Numbered from the stretch's first letter, positions 10,190 to 20,710 are shown. The stretch is 64,000 bases of DNA from Xanthostigma xanthostigma (GCA_963575645.1 OY754467.1:8122001-8186000); one strand, 5' to 3'. Made by a program: numbers and translations. The notes: generated by a model from the letters alone, not told the origin.

Positions 10190-10500
10190 TTCGGGCTAAG
10201 TTGTTTAAGTTTGGGAATTGGATACCGCCCATACGATTCACATAAGCAATCACTGTTGTGTTATCGACACGAAGTAATACCTCGCAGTTTTTTAAGTCCT
10301 TTGTGAAGCATTTAATTGCGAGATATACCGTTAGCATTTCCAAATAGTTGATATGATGTGAACTTTCATCTTCTTTCCAGAAACCATGAATGTTTCCCCA
10401 TTGCATGCTGCACCCCATCCCGTAGTGCTAGCATCGGTATATATTTCCGTAGTGAAATTGTTGGTTCGAATAGGATTAACAGAATGTAAGATATTGTTAT
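10190..10500 (-). pseudogene. DIRS RNase H domain (frameshifted)
   Basis: The first acidic motif, EIYTDASTTGWGA, is in one minus frame (about 10455-10415). The second, NYLEMLTVYLA (about 10355-10325), and third, RVDNTTVIAYVNRMGG (about 10275-10225), are in another, so a frameshift lies near 10400. These are the D, E and D positions of the RNase H fold that removes the RNA template strand in reverse transcription. It follows RT and precedes the connecting region, the DIRS order. The frameshift makes it inactive as encoded. Confidence 0.85.
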
Positions 10501-10599
10501 GCCACCAGAGAAATTCGCTTGTAAATTCGGTCGGGAATGTGATTAATATATTGTAATCATTATCTCTTTTCTTTAACGCTAAATATTTATAACGTTCAA

Positions 10600-11540
10600 A
10601 ATTTTTGTGTGTACCCAACCGTATACTACTGTTAGACATATTGATATTATGACGCCAATAAAATGAGCAAGTTTTCTTATAGAACACTGTCTTCGTTCTT
10701 TGAAATGTCGTATTAAAAGAAATATTTTATTTTCTTTTTCCTGCGGAATGCCCAATGTAGAAGTTTGTGAGTTTAATTCAAACCCAAGAAATGTACAAAC
10801 TCTACGAGGGGTCGTTAGACTTTTTTCAAAATTAATTATAAACCCCAGTGACTGAAGTAACTTGGAAGTGAAGTCGATATTATCTTTGCATTGTTCTGCC
10901 GTACTTTCTATTATTAGAAAATCATCCAAATAATTAACTGAGATACAACCACGTGATCTTAAATATGTAAGTACTGGTCTCGTTAACTTTGTAAATACGT
11001 ATGGAGCTGAGGCCAGGCCAAATGGTAGACAATTGAATTCATACAAAATGTCTTGAAAAAAAAAGAATCTAAGGAATTTTCTATGACCCTCATTTATAGG
11101 TGTAACAAAAATATGAATCTTTCAGATCTATTGTGCTAAAATAGCAATTTTTTGAAATTAATTTTATCGCAGTCCTAATGTCCTCCAACTTAAAATGTTT
11201 CGTGTTTCGAAAGGTATTTAGATTTTTTTTAAAATTAAAATAAATCTGTTACTGCCATTTGGTTTTGGCACCACGAAGATTTTTGATAGGTGCTGACCCA
11301 CAGTAGGCTGACATTTTGAAATGGCACCCATTTCAAGTAGCTCATTTATGCAGTTATTAATTTTTCGAGTATCTAGTTTTCTTTGGATCTTACTAGCTCT
11401 GATAATGTTGTTCCCAGAGCTGAGACTGTCGCTGACACTGTCTTTCGTTCAACTTTTTATCTCTGTTGACCACGGTCTCCGAGATCGTAGCACTCCTTCG
11501 ATGACGTCTTCCACAGGTTCCTGATCAGGAAATAGTTTTA
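10600..11540 (-). pseudogene. DIRS reverse transcriptase with upstream linker (degenerate)
   Basis: On the minus strand the linker reads NNCINELLEMGAIS followed by KIFVVPKPNGSNRF (about 11370-11230). Then come the RT blocks: TPINEGHRKFLRF (about 11110-11070), FNCLPFGLASAPYVF (11040-10995), the catalytic NYLDDFLI (about 10940-10915), GFIINFEKS (about 10840) and FLGFEL (about 10785). YLDD carries the two metal-binding aspartates, so the catalytic motif survives. Frameshifts near 11060, 11170 and 11215 split the frame. The family is the DIRS/Ty3-like RT lineage; its role is to copy element RNA into cDNA. The 155-codon piece 10579-11046 is the longest intact part. Confidence 0.85.
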
Positions 11541-11788
11541 GTTCATCTCCGTCTGGCCCTTCACTGAGGGGGTATTCCGGATACTCGTATTCGCTGTAGG
11601 TGACACTAGAGTGACTGCTATTGGTGATTGACTGAATGAATGATTCATTATTGTCTATGGAGTTGTTTCCTGAAACTAAACCAGGCTTGCTTAGTTCCTG
11701 ATGTTTAATACCGAAGTATTGTATGTTTACTGTCTTTTACAGTTATCTGGGTCTAGGTGATCAAGATTGACAATTGATTTGGAAAATG
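11541..11788 (-). pseudogene. DIRS Gag/Pol linker, acidic region
   Basis: Minus-strand translation gives a serine- and acid-rich stretch (SSVTYSEYEYPEYPLSEGP then DGDELKLFPDQEPVED) just before the RT linker. Composition and place fit the end of a DIRS gag-like protein or an inter-domain linker. There is no catalytic motif and the frame breaks at the repeat array. Confidence 0.45.
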
Positions 11789-12000
11789 GGTAGATGTCAC
11801 ACATCTAACATGTCCGCCGCGCGGAACATGCTTAGCCAGTAGTGTATTGTAGGTAGATGTCACACATATAACATGTCCGCCACGCGGAACATACTTAGCT
11901 AGTACTATATTGCAGGTAGATGTCACACATCTAACATGTCCGCCACGCGGAACATGTATAGCCAGTACTGTATTGTCGGTAGTTGCAATAGATGTAATGT
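11789..12000 (-). repeat. 63-bp tandem repeats, about 3.3 units
   Basis: Units start TAGATGTCACACAT at 11791, 11854 and 11917, a 63-bp period. Each unit holds two short hairpins: AGATGTcacACATCT, and a stem TCCGC/GCGGA with a three-base loop, enclosed by ATG/CAT. Because 63 is a multiple of three, one minus frame (11753-12004, 83 codons) runs through as a 21-residue repeat containing HVPRGGHVRCVTST. The array lies in the Gag part of the DIRS element. Confidence 0.9.
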
Positions 12001-12975
12001 ACATCTAGCATAACCTTAGCAAGGTGTATGCTTTTCGGTATTGTAGTTGATAGATGTCACACATCTAACATGATCGTAACACGATACATGTTTGTTACCG
12101 AACAGTAGTTGCAATAGATGTAATGTACATCTAGCATAACCTTAGCAAGGTGTATGCTTTTCGGTATTGTAGTTGATAGATGTCACACATCTAACATGAT
12201 CGTAACACGATACATGTTTGTTACCGAACAGTAGTTGCAATAGATGTAATGTACATCTAGCATAACCTTAGCAAGGTGTATGCTTTTCGGTATTGTAGTT
12301 GATAGATGTCACACATCTAACATGATCGTAACACGATACATATTTGTTACCGAACAGTAGTTGCAATAGATGTAATGTACATCTAGCATAACCTTAGCAA
12401 GGTGTATGCTTTTCGGTATTGTAGTTGATAGATGTCACACATCTAACATGATCGTAACACGATACATGTTTGTTACCGAACAGTAGTTGCAATAGATGTA
12501 ATGTACATCTAGCATAACCTTAGCAAGGTGTATGCTTTTCGGTATTGTAGTTGATAGATGTCACACATCTAACATGATCGTAACACGATACATGTTTGTT
12601 ACCGAACAGTAGTTGCAATAGATGTAATGTACATCTAGCATAACCTTCGCAAGGTGTATGCTTTTCGGTATTGTAGTTGATAGATGTCACACATCTAACA
12701 TGATCGTAACACGATACATGTTTGTTACCGAACAGTAGTTGCAATAGATGTAATGTACATCTAGCATAACCTTCGCAAGGTGTATGCTTTTCGGTATTGT
12801 AGTTGATGGATGTCACACGTCTAACATGATCGTAACACGATACATGTTTGTTACCGAACAGTAGTTGCAATAGATGTAATGTACATCTAGCATAACCTTC
12901 GCAAGGTGTATGCTTTTCGGTATTGTAGTTGATGGATGTCACACATCTAACATGATCGTAACAGATACATGTTTG
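12001..12975 (-). repeat. 126-bp tandem repeat (two diverged 63-bp halves), about 8 units
   Basis: The phrase GCATAACCTT recurs at 12008, 12134, 12260, 12386, 12512, 12638, 12764 and 12890, exactly 126 apart. Each unit has two diverged half-units of 62 and 64 bp. In one the second hairpin stem is ACCTT/AAGGT; in the other it is ATCGT/ACGAT. Three of the units near the right end have CTTCGCAAGG where the rest have CTTAGCAAGG; in the minus frame that difference is a GAA codon instead of a TAA stop. That is why a 140-codon frame (42-residue repeat) is open only at 12520-12942. Confidence 0.9.
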
Positions 12976-13402
12976 TTACCGCTGCATCTTGATAGACCTC
13001 CTTGGTGTTTGGACATAAAATGTCAGTGTTGTATAGTTGACTATACTTGGCTCCTACTCTTCTTAGACCTCATAGGAAATGCGTCATTCGCCACACAGAG
13101 GTTATGTGAACTTGTTCGATGTAAATCGCCGACGAAAGAGCACTGTTTAACGTATCGCACAGGAAACCGGAACATGCTTAGCCAGTACTGTATTGTAGGA
13201 AGATGTCACACATCTGTAATGTCCGCTACGCGGAAAAAACTTCTCCAATACTATATTTTGCCAGTACTATATTGTTGGAAACATATTGCGCTCCCTCTCA
13301 TTTTTGACCTCACAGGCTACAACTGCATAACTGTACAGTGTACATGGTCTAAGGTCTGTGATATGACAGCAGTGTATGACAGGTTATGTCGCAAATTGAA
13401 CT
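12976..13402 (-). pseudogene. Probable DIRS Gag remnant with scattered hairpin units
   Basis: The region lies between the repeat array and the Gag start. It still has a decayed repeat unit at about 13170-13230 (AGATGTcacACATCT, then TCCGCtacGCGGA) and other small hairpins such as GACATaaaATGTC and TATAGTtgACTATA near 13020-13050. A 166-codon plus frame (12910-13410) spans it but is antisense to the element, cysteine-rich by repeat composition and without a recognisable domain, so it is not called. Confidence 0.4.
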
Positions 13403-13532
13403 ATTTGTAGTTGCATAGAAAACGATCATGCGATGTTTTCTCACCTGATTTTTCTTTTTCCATTTGTTCCTCGTATTTATTTAGTCCCTTTTTCAATTTT
13501 CTTATTTTTTCTTCGGCTTTTCTTTTGCCCAT
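13403..13532 (-). pseudogene. DIRS Gag-like N-terminus
   Basis: A methionine at 13532 opens MGKRKAEEKIRKLKKG and continues LNKYEEQMEKEKSGEK, a short, highly charged, lysine/glutamate-rich coiled-coil-like segment. Such a basic start is typical of the ORF1 (gag-like) protein of DIRS and related elements, thought to package element RNA. The start was chosen because residues upstream of this Met are hydrophobic and unlike Gag. The frame ends at 13401 after about 43 residues, so the protein is truncated. Confidence 0.55.
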
Positions 13533-13594
13533 CCTGAAGATTAAAGGTGAGAAGAAAGAACACTGTAAGCAACGCGTCGCACAGAAAACCGTAA

Positions 13595-13733
13595 TGGAGA
13601 TGTAGACAGAGTGGAGCAATGTGTAGGGACACCATAGATTTTGTTTCTACACGATTTAAACACTGTGGCAACATCAAGCAGAAGGCTTATCTATCAAGTA
13701 ACTGATCTTGAGGAAAATACTCGAAATAAAATT
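13595..13733. repeat. DIRS right inverted terminal repeat
   Basis: The sequence is the reverse complement of 8266-8378 and of the terminal phrase at 8545-8578 in the left end. It includes AACACTGTGGCAACATC and the inverted ATCTATCAAGTAACTGATC terminus. It ends near 13733 (CGAAATAAAATTGTACC). Confidence 0.75.
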
Positions 13734-13775
13734 GTACCTATCCGCGCATAGGATAGCTAGGGAGGCCATAGATAT

Positions 13776-14110
13776 TAGTGATGTGCGGGATATCCGTATC
13801 CGCGGATATCCGAGGGAGAAAAAGATCCGTATCCGTTAGTTTTTGGCGGATCTTTTACCTTATTAATTTTCAATTCATAGATGAAATTTTATATATATAA
13901 GTGATTAGGTAATAATGAAAACCTGTAAAATTCCATTCAGATTATTTTTTATTTTTTTAAATCGTATTTGGCACCTTTATATTGCAAACATTTATCGTAG
14001 TGAGTACTATACCAAGAGTACATAACTCAAAGGTACTAAAAACTATCTTTATAATGAGATATTGCACATCGATCTTTGAAAAGAGACAATCTGTATGAGA
14101 GTTAATGTCT
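13776..14110 (+). mobile_element. hAT-like element, 5' part
   Basis: It starts TAGTGATGTGCGGGATATCC, a terminus of the hAT type, and continues with TCCGTATCCGTTAGTTTTT and about 300 bases also present at 36606-36900. The other end, TAGTGATGTGCCGGATCG when inverted, is preserved only in the 37-kb copy. Confidence 0.6.
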
Positions 14111-15284
14111 ACCGCAGTTGTAGGCGAAACGTCAGGTAGAAATACCAATGGAACACGGCCTACAAGCTCGGAAACTGGAACTTAATAAACCATGCGAATC
14201 TTCGAAAGTCCAAGTAGCGGGAATGAAAGTGGATCCCACATATAAAAGAAGTTTTTTATAAAATGTAAAGCAGTTGCAAGAACGGGGCTCTACTGTAATG
14301 TATTAATCAATATTAAACATCTGGTATATAAATTGTTCCATGATATCACATCTTCCTTGGGGAATGGGAGATCGAAGCACCCCCCACAACCTACACCAAC
14401 CTTATAACGCGAAACTCTAACGTGTTTTGTAAACATTGAACAATAACATGTCCTCTATCTCTCCTGCGGTCAGTGTTGCCAAGCGCTCTTTTTTTTATTT
14501 ACGAAAATAATATTGTTTTTCAACTGGAAATAAAAAATCAATAAATATTTTTTTCTTGGGCACTTTTGAATTATGAATAATGATGTTTATTTAGGCGATG
14601 CAATTTTGTTCAAGCAGATGACGCAGTAATTTTGGAAAATATGTTAAGGAAGTGAGAGAAGTGCACTATTCAAGTTAGTATACTATAATTTTTGGTGCGG
14701 CCTACAGTTGGCGCATGTGCTGCAGCGTGTTAAAGGGAGATAGAAGACACAGCTGTCAACCGTGCTTTTATAAGTACAGTTTAAAAATAAGCATTTATAG
14801 TATAAATTAAATATATAACTATTAACTATATTATAGTTTTTTTTTTATAAAAAAAATTTAGCAACTGTGTTCTTAGAGACAGCTGACTGTATAAGTTATA
14901 CTTTCCGCGTGCTGTTAATATATTTTTTTAATTTAATTCCAGTCCGTTTTTAAAACACCCACACCGCGTGTTTTAGTCACGGATTTATAAACGATATAAT
15001 TAGTTCTCGTGAGGCCGTTGCATGTGTAATCAAAATTTTAAAATTAAAAAAAAATAATAATACTTACATAAAAACGAAATTGCTACCAAAACAGTTTGTT
15101 GCAGCTAGCGAAAGAAATATTCAATGGTATATTAAACAAGGTGACCTCAAGGCAAAATGGCGTACGCGTCGAATTATGACTTATTTGGAACTTGGTTTAA
15201 TTTTATGTTTTGTTGTTAAGACCATTAACAGCTGGAGTTATTTGGACCGATTACCAATCCCAATTTTCATTTACCAGAAGTGGG
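14111..15284. other. Unannotated stretch
   Basis: No gene is evident. Near 14105-14132 there is a phrase with a CTAC/GTAG stem followed by GCGAAACGTCAGG, resembling a degenerate hammerhead-type end. Frame 15080-15511 (143 codons) enters the CACTG-related repeat downstream and has no known motif. Confidence 0.35.
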
Positions 15285-15652
15285 GAAGTAGTACTGTCAA
15301 TATAGGTAAAAATTCCCTTTTTAAAATTTTACAAAAACATTTCGTTTTGAAGTCTTCCGAGTCCCAAAGACATATTTTTGAAAAAAGTCTATCCGTCTGT
15401 TTGTCTGTGCTGATACAGGTCAAACGGCTGATGGATCGAAAGCAAACGTTGGTAAGGTGTAAATATGAAGAACCTCATTGTTTTTGGGGGGAATGGGCGC
15501 ATTTGCAGTAGAGATATGTGCTACAACGTTGTTGTTTTTCCTGTTATGGCATACTCTTCATAACGGCCAATTCTATTTATTTTTTCAAGAAAATTTTGTA
15601 AATTTTTTTCTAAACTTTATAGATTCGGAAATATTTTGGAAATAAAAAAAGA
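15285..15652 (+). repeat. CACTG-family internal repeat, copy 1
   Basis: It shares phrases with 54505-54880: AAAATTTTACAA, GGTCAAACGG, ATATGAAGA and a final TTTATAG...GAAATATTTTGGAAA. Part of it is also found inverted at 29735-29935 inside the CACTG-ended element, so it is probably the internal part of that family. No transposase motif is recognised. Confidence 0.6.
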
Positions 15653-15717
15653 TATTGTGTGTACTTTGCACTATACACTAGGTACAGATCTAAAATTGGT
15701 ATAATTTCAAAAAAAAA

Positions 15718-15782
15718 AAAATCGAACCTACGACTTTTAGATTACGAGGCAACCGTTCTACCACGCCCCCACCCACCCTAGT
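15718..15782 (-). tRNA. tRNA-like relic, anticodon CGT-like
   Basis: On the minus strand an A box TGGTAGAACGG is followed by CCTCGTAATC and a B box-like GTAGGTTCGATT. Arms pair poorly and the 3' part runs into poly-T, so it is a tRNA pseudogene or the head of a SINE rather than an active gene. Confidence 0.4.
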
Positions 15783-16189
15783 TAATGGTCTATAGCCGGT
15801 TTTTATCGTATATATTAGGTATAAGTACTTTGCAAAAAGTTCGTTACCTTTTCAATATCATGAACCAATTTTACGATACCGGTGCCGAAAGAAGTTTTAC
15901 TTCCAAACTATAACTTACGCCATTTTGCTATTGTGACAACGAAATTATTATTTTATGACTTTATTCGAGTAGTTGAGACGTGCCAATGGCCTTTCCGCTT
16001 TGAACACATTATATTCGTTTTTAATTTTTATATTTATTATATTCTTTACAATCGTGAATCACTATAAAATGAGAATAAAGACTTTTTAAATGGTTTTTTA
16101 ATAATATAATATTAATTGTAAAATTTTTAATATCTGCATTTAAAATGCACACTGTACATCAGACGTGGAGGAGATGTTATATTGCTTTA

Positions 16190-16425
16190 CTAGCGGTCCG
16201 GACCGGTTTATAGATTGCCACCGTTTTTTGGTCGACTTGCGTTGCAAAATTGGTCTCCACAAAAAGCGCTTTTATTTTAACGCGATAATATTTAGCCTAT
16301 GTCCATCCTGAAGGTCAATTCTAAATATTGGTTAAAAAAATTTTGAAATCGGATGAGTAGTTTCGGAGATAACCTCCTACATCCAAGCTTACAAACTTTA
16401 CTTCTTTATAATATTAGTATTACTA
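16190..16425 (-). mobile_element. Helitron family C, non-autonomous copy
   Basis: The minus strand ends GGTCCGGACCGCTAG with A preceding CTAG on the plus strand, a Helitron 3' end with a short palindrome (GGTCCGGACC) next to it. The 5' side has AAACTTTACTTCTTTATAAT on plus. The body matches 32128-32345 and pieces at 1373-1466 and 35607-35718. Confidence 0.7.
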
Positions 16426-17029
16426 TCTAGTGTCGTAATTATTATTCACGAATAGTGACATCATGTTGAAACGAGCGCCAGCGAGTTTTAACAGCTCCAC
16501 GAGTCGTGATATCATTATTCATTACGCACATCTATATGGGGCTTATGGGGTACTCATATTAATAAAAATAATTGACATTATCAATTGGTACTCAACGTTG
16601 ACGGTCTTTACAAAAAACAATAATAAAAAAGCGGGTCAAAATTGGACTACACTCTTTTTGAAATTAATCTCCTCGGCAAAAATCAGCATTTGAAGTTGAT
16701 CTTATTTTGCAAGCAAGGAATTATTTTCAATGTATTTTAAAACTCGATAGCTGTTTGCATAAAAAAACGCTATTCCACGGATTTTTTCTGAACTTTGAGT
16801 TGATTGTCTATTGTTACAGTATTTTTGCACTCACAACATTTTCATGATATAATTCTTGTCTATATATTAAAATAATACAAATAATGCACAAAATGTTTTT
16901 TTTTATGAAACTTAAGAACAGAAAACTAGCACCTCCCGCGTTTAAAATAATCTATATATTTTAAATTTATATAATTCAAAACAATTTTTTTTACAAACTG
17001 TACTGTCATATGAATTCATAACCAAGAGT

Positions 17030-17062
17030 CTGAAGAAGACATGATTGAAATGTCGAAACGTC
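17030..17062 (+). ncRNA. Hammerhead-ribozyme-like core motif 1
   Basis: CTGAAGA is followed by a stem GACAT/ATGTC with loop GATTGAA, then GAAACGTC. This matches the hammerhead catalytic core (CUGANGA, stem II, GAAA) and the ACGU self-complementary stem III plus cleavage C seen in minimal retroelement hammerheads. Stem I is not evident here, so activity is doubtful. Confidence 0.45.
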
Positions 17063-17130
17063 AACAATGAAAGATGTGTCAGCAATTAATATTGTTACTA
17101 TATCCATTATTTTAATATCGGACGCTATAA

Positions 17131-17489
17131 TCTATATTATACTAATATATAAAGCTGAAGAGTTTGTTTGTTTGGTTGAACGCGCTAATCTCAGGAACTA
17201 ATGGTTTGAATTAATTTTTTTTTTTTGAGAATAGCCCATTTATCGAGGAAGGCTATAGACTATAATATAATATCACGCTACGACCAATAGGAGCGGAGCA
17301 TCAATGAAAAATGTTGCAAAATGTAACTCAAAATTTATCCGTCCGATAAAAACTTTTGAACGGTAACTTCGATCATCATGAAATTTGGACACAACATTAA
17401 TCTCGGTAAACTAAGATGAATGTGCGTACTCATGTCTCTCCCCCTCCCAATTCGTTCTTTTGCACCCGGGTGAAACCGGGCGGGACCGC
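17131..17489 (+). mobile_element. Helitron family A copy lacking the 3' CTAG
   Basis: It starts TCTATATTATACTAATATAT, holds the full family A body (AGCCCATTTATCGAGGAAGG, GACCAATAGGAGCGGAG) and reaches CACCCGGGTGAAACCGGGCG. The terminal CTAG is replaced by GCGGCAACG, so the 3' end is mutated or truncated. Confidence 0.75.
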
Positions 17490-18236
17490 GGCAACGTCAT
17501 GTAAACGTCCCTACGGTATCGGCTAATTTATGTATCTAGTACCAACTCCAAATTTGAGTCCATTATAGTCTACTTAATAAAACTCTAAGACTGACTGACA
17601 CGGGTGGGTCTAGAAGTATGAAATTTTGCACCGGTAACAGGAGTTCGTTATATAACGTAAATGAGCACTAAGAAAGGATTTTTTTTAAAAGGGGGGTGTC
17701 TCCACTACTGTAGTTGTCGTCGTTTTTCTCTCTCTGCAATATCATGGAATCATTCTAGCAAAAATTGTTAGGAAGAGGGGTTTTAAAAACAGATTATGTG
17801 GGCCCTCAATTAATGATTATAACTTAATCCGTTACTGGTCTGCAGGAAGCTTTTAACCTTTGAGCTTTAGAAACGCGATAGCAACTCGCTGTTATTTTTG
17901 TAATTATTCCAGAGTTTGCTACGGATCGGAAGCCTTGACTTTGAAATTGATGGCTGATCAATAACACACTTTCTCCCTTATAAATTATTCAAAGAGGTTT
18001 TGTTTTATTGATCAACATGCTTTATGCATCATAAGATTTTAAAATATTCTGACTAAAGACAAAATCACTTATGCAATTTTTTTGGTTACTTTTTTCTGTA
18101 AGTAGGCACTCTATCTATGTATTTTTTTTTGAGTTATAGATTAAAAAAAAATATTTTAATTTTTTTCTTCTTACAGGTTCGAACCTTCATTTGGGTGCTT
18201 TTTAAGAACACCATTTAAATCGGTGAGTTTTTTAAA
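17490..18236. other. Unannotated stretch
   Basis: No gene or delimited element. Part of it (17540-17720) has the look of old repeat DNA, but no second copy was found in the window. Confidence 0.35.
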
Positions 18237-18485
18237 TTAATAATAATTATAATAATATTTATTTACTCCATTTAACATCATAGATGAGAGTTTGTCAAAG
18301 AAAAATACAAAATTTACAGATATAATATAAAGTGTTTTTAAAAATTTATGTTAAAATATTCCCCGACTGAATACAATTTAGAAGCGATCAGTATCGATTT
18401 AACTTTATCTTTAAAAGTGTTAAGATTTGTCATTTTTTTTACATTTTCGGGCAAGTGATTAAATATTATTTTTTCATCTTACTTA
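18237..18485 (-). pseudogene. LINE ORF2 C-terminal fragment
   Basis: Minus-strand translation from about 18478 gives IIFNHLPENVKKMTNLNT, then TFKDKVKSILI and ASKLYSVGEYFNINF, with a TAA stop at 18338-18340. This is the usual C-terminal tail of insect non-LTR retrotransposon ORF2 (FNxLPxxIK...F...K..L...YSVxEF). About 100 bases of 3' untranslated sequence lead to an AATAATAATT-type tail near 18240. The element is 5'-truncated at about 18485, as expected from incomplete target-primed reverse transcription. Confidence 0.75.
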
Positions 18486-19369
18486 TTTTTGGTGAGCAAT
18501 TGTAGAATTCAATTTTAAAATTATAAAGGAATATCAATTTTGATTATCGAAAAAAAGTTATAAATATTTTTGGTACAAGAGAAAAAATCTCTTGTCAAAA
18601 AATGAAACAGTTTTTTTCCCAGCTAGATATAGTGAATTTCATTTGAGACGCAACGTAGTACATGAGTTTTGTTAATATGGTAGCGACGGGTAATGAATGC
18701 CTTAGTGATTTCCATAGCTACCAAATAAACAAACCTTGCTTATTTTGCGTCGTAAGTAAAATTCACTGTAGAATGTAGTCGATGAAAAAAACAAAAGTCA
18801 ATCCTTCAAAAATTACGTTTGAAAAAATACCTGTTTTTCAACTATCAACGGCGACGTACTTATTCCCAGCAAGAGAAAAACGGGATAATGTTCCCGAGAC
18901 TCCAACTTTTTGCAATTTAACTGTGATTTTATCTTTGCCTTCCTTAAATCTGAATATCTAGAACAAAGCCGTTATGATTAAGTAATTTCTTCTCGAAACG
19001 ACAAAGCATTTATATAAATTATAAATGAAAACAATTTCATACTTATACTCCTCTCTTTCTCTCTAAATTTTCCTGGTATAAGTCCGTACTTTTCAGGGAC
19101 GAAATTTAGCTCAGTTCCAAAAATACATCGCCAACAACAATATATATATACGGTGTTGTCGTATACTGAGGGCGATTGTTCAGTGGGTGTTTGTAGGTTA
19201 TGTTCATGTGTGTGTGTGTACCTAACCTATCGCTACAATCCCTTGCACGTGCCGTTTGGATGGCGTGGACCAAGTCTGCGAACTGTCGTCGTCTGTATGT
19301 GGGCGTGACAGCGGGACTTCAGAAATGGCCAAACTATAGCGTCTCTGGGACCGAAACCAGAGTGGGAAG
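18486..19369. other. Unannotated stretch
   Basis: No gene. A short block around 18630-18690 recurs inverted near 22620-22680 (AACAAAACTCAT, AAATGAAATT), suggesting an old dispersed repeat. Confidence 0.35.
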
Positions 19370-20430
19370 AATAATTCTTTTAAATGTTCACGAGGTGTCC
19401 GGGAAGAAGTTTCCTGACGATTTAATTTCCTTCGATGATCGTTCCAAAGCCAAAGAAAACTAGCGTCCGCCAGAACAGAATGGTCTATCGACGAACCATT
19501 CCTGAAAATTTTCATTATTTGTTGACGAAGAAGCCTGACGCTTTCCTTCTATAATCGTTCCAAAGCCGAAGAAAACTGTATAGCGTCCGCTAGAACAGAA
19601 TGATCCATCTAGGAACCATTCCTGAAAATGTTCATGATTTGCTTGGGGAGAAGCCTGACGCTTTATTTTCCTTCGATAATCGTTCCAGAGCCGAAGAAAA
19701 CTGTATAGCGTCCGCTAGAACAGAATGATCCATCTAGGAACCATTCCTGAAAATGTTCATGATTTGCTTGGGGAGAAGCCTGACGCTTTATTTTCCTTCG
19801 ATAATCGTTCCAGAGCCGAAGAAAACTGTATAGCGTCCGCTAGAACAGAATGATCCATCTAGGAACCATTCCTGAAAATGTTCATGATTTGCTTGGGGAG
19901 AAGCCTGACGCTTTATTTTCCTTCGATAATCGTTCCAGAGCCGAAGAAAACTGTATAGCATCCGCCAGAACAGAATGATCCATCTAAGAACCATTCCTGA
20001 AAATGTTCATGATTTGCTTGGGGAGAAGCCTGGCGCTTTATTTTCCTTCGATAATCGTTCCAGAGCCGAAGAAAACTGGATAGCGTCTCCCAGAACACAG
20101 AATGGTCCATCGAAGAACCATTCCTGAAAATGTTCATGATTTGCTTGAGGAGAAGCCTGACGCTTTATTTTCCTTCAATAATCGTTCCAAAGCCGAAGAA
20201 AACTGTATAGCATCCGCCAGAACAGAATGATCCATCTAGGAACCATTCCTGAAAATGTTCATGATTTGCTTGGGGAGAAGCCTGACGCTTTATTTTCCTT
20301 CGATAATCGTTCCAGAGCCGAAGAAAACTGGATAGCGTCTCCCAGAACACAGAATGGTCCATCGAAGAACCATTCCTGAAAATGTTCATGATTTGCTTGC
20401 GAAGGGAGTTCCTTGAATTTTTAATTTTCC
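19370..20430 (+). repeat. Minisatellite, 120-127-bp units, about 9 copies
   Basis: The phrase CCATTCCTGAAAAT recurs with CCTG at 19501, 19621, 19746, 19871, 19996, 20123, 20248 and 20375. Spacings are 120, 125, 125, 125, 127, 125 and 127. Two unit types alternate at the right side: one with GCTAGAACAGAATGATCCAT (125 bp) and one with CTCCCAGAACACAGAATGG (127 bp). A diverged first unit starts near 19370. Minus frames of 68-99 codons are repeat by-products. Confidence 0.9.
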
Positions 20431-20551
20431 CGATGACGGCTCCAAAGACGAAGCACTTTGTCAATTTATGTTGTTTTAAATGAACACGGTTTCATTTTTG
20501 CGATTCTGTTTAACTCAAAAAGAGGCAATAGCGTCTCTGGACACAAAACCG

Positions 20552-20710
20552 AAATGGCGTTTTCAGCATCAGATCTGCCCCGGGGCAGGGCAGGCCGAAT
20601 GGGGAATTATTGGTTAAAGAAATTTTATTGTTTACATTTAGTTATTTAACCAATAATTAACCATTCGGCCTTCCCTGCCCCGAGGCAGTGCTGATGCCGA
20701 AAACGCTATT
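20552..20710. mobile_element. Foldback element, arms about 65 bp
   Basis: The left arm starting AATGGCGTTTTCAGCATCAG pairs with a right arm ending GCTGATGCCGAAAACGCTAT. Both arms hold a GC-rich CTGCCCCGGGGCAG-like block and GAATTATTGGTTAA. The loop is about 28 bases. Confidence 0.8.

Larger units (their letters stand above)
8186..13733 (-). mobile_element. DIRS-type tyrosine-recombinase retrotransposon, decayed
   Basis: On the minus strand, in order: a right inverted terminal repeat (13595-13733), a Gag-like start, tandem repeats, a Gag/Pol linker, reverse transcriptase, RNase H, a connecting region and a tyrosine recombinase ending at 8861, then a complex left terminal region. This order and the recombinase identify a DIRS-group element rather than an LTR or LINE element. 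All coding parts are interrupted by frameshifts or stops, so the copy cannot be autonomous. DIRS elements normally lack target duplications, and none was seen. Confidence 0.85.

Noticed and set aside
11789-12975. CRISPR-like array because of regular palindromic repeats
   Set aside because: Units are contiguous with no unique spacers, and the surrounding sequence is a eukaryotic retrotransposon.
12910-13410. 166-codon plus-strand frame, the longest in the window
   Set aside because: It is antisense to the DIRS element, begins inside the tandem array, has repeat-derived CHTS phrases and no domain; most likely a chance frame.
19222-20464. Series of 68-99-codon minus frames with repeated HEHFQEWFLDGSF-type peptide
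   Set aside because: By-product of the 125-bp minisatellite, whose period is mostly not a multiple of three.
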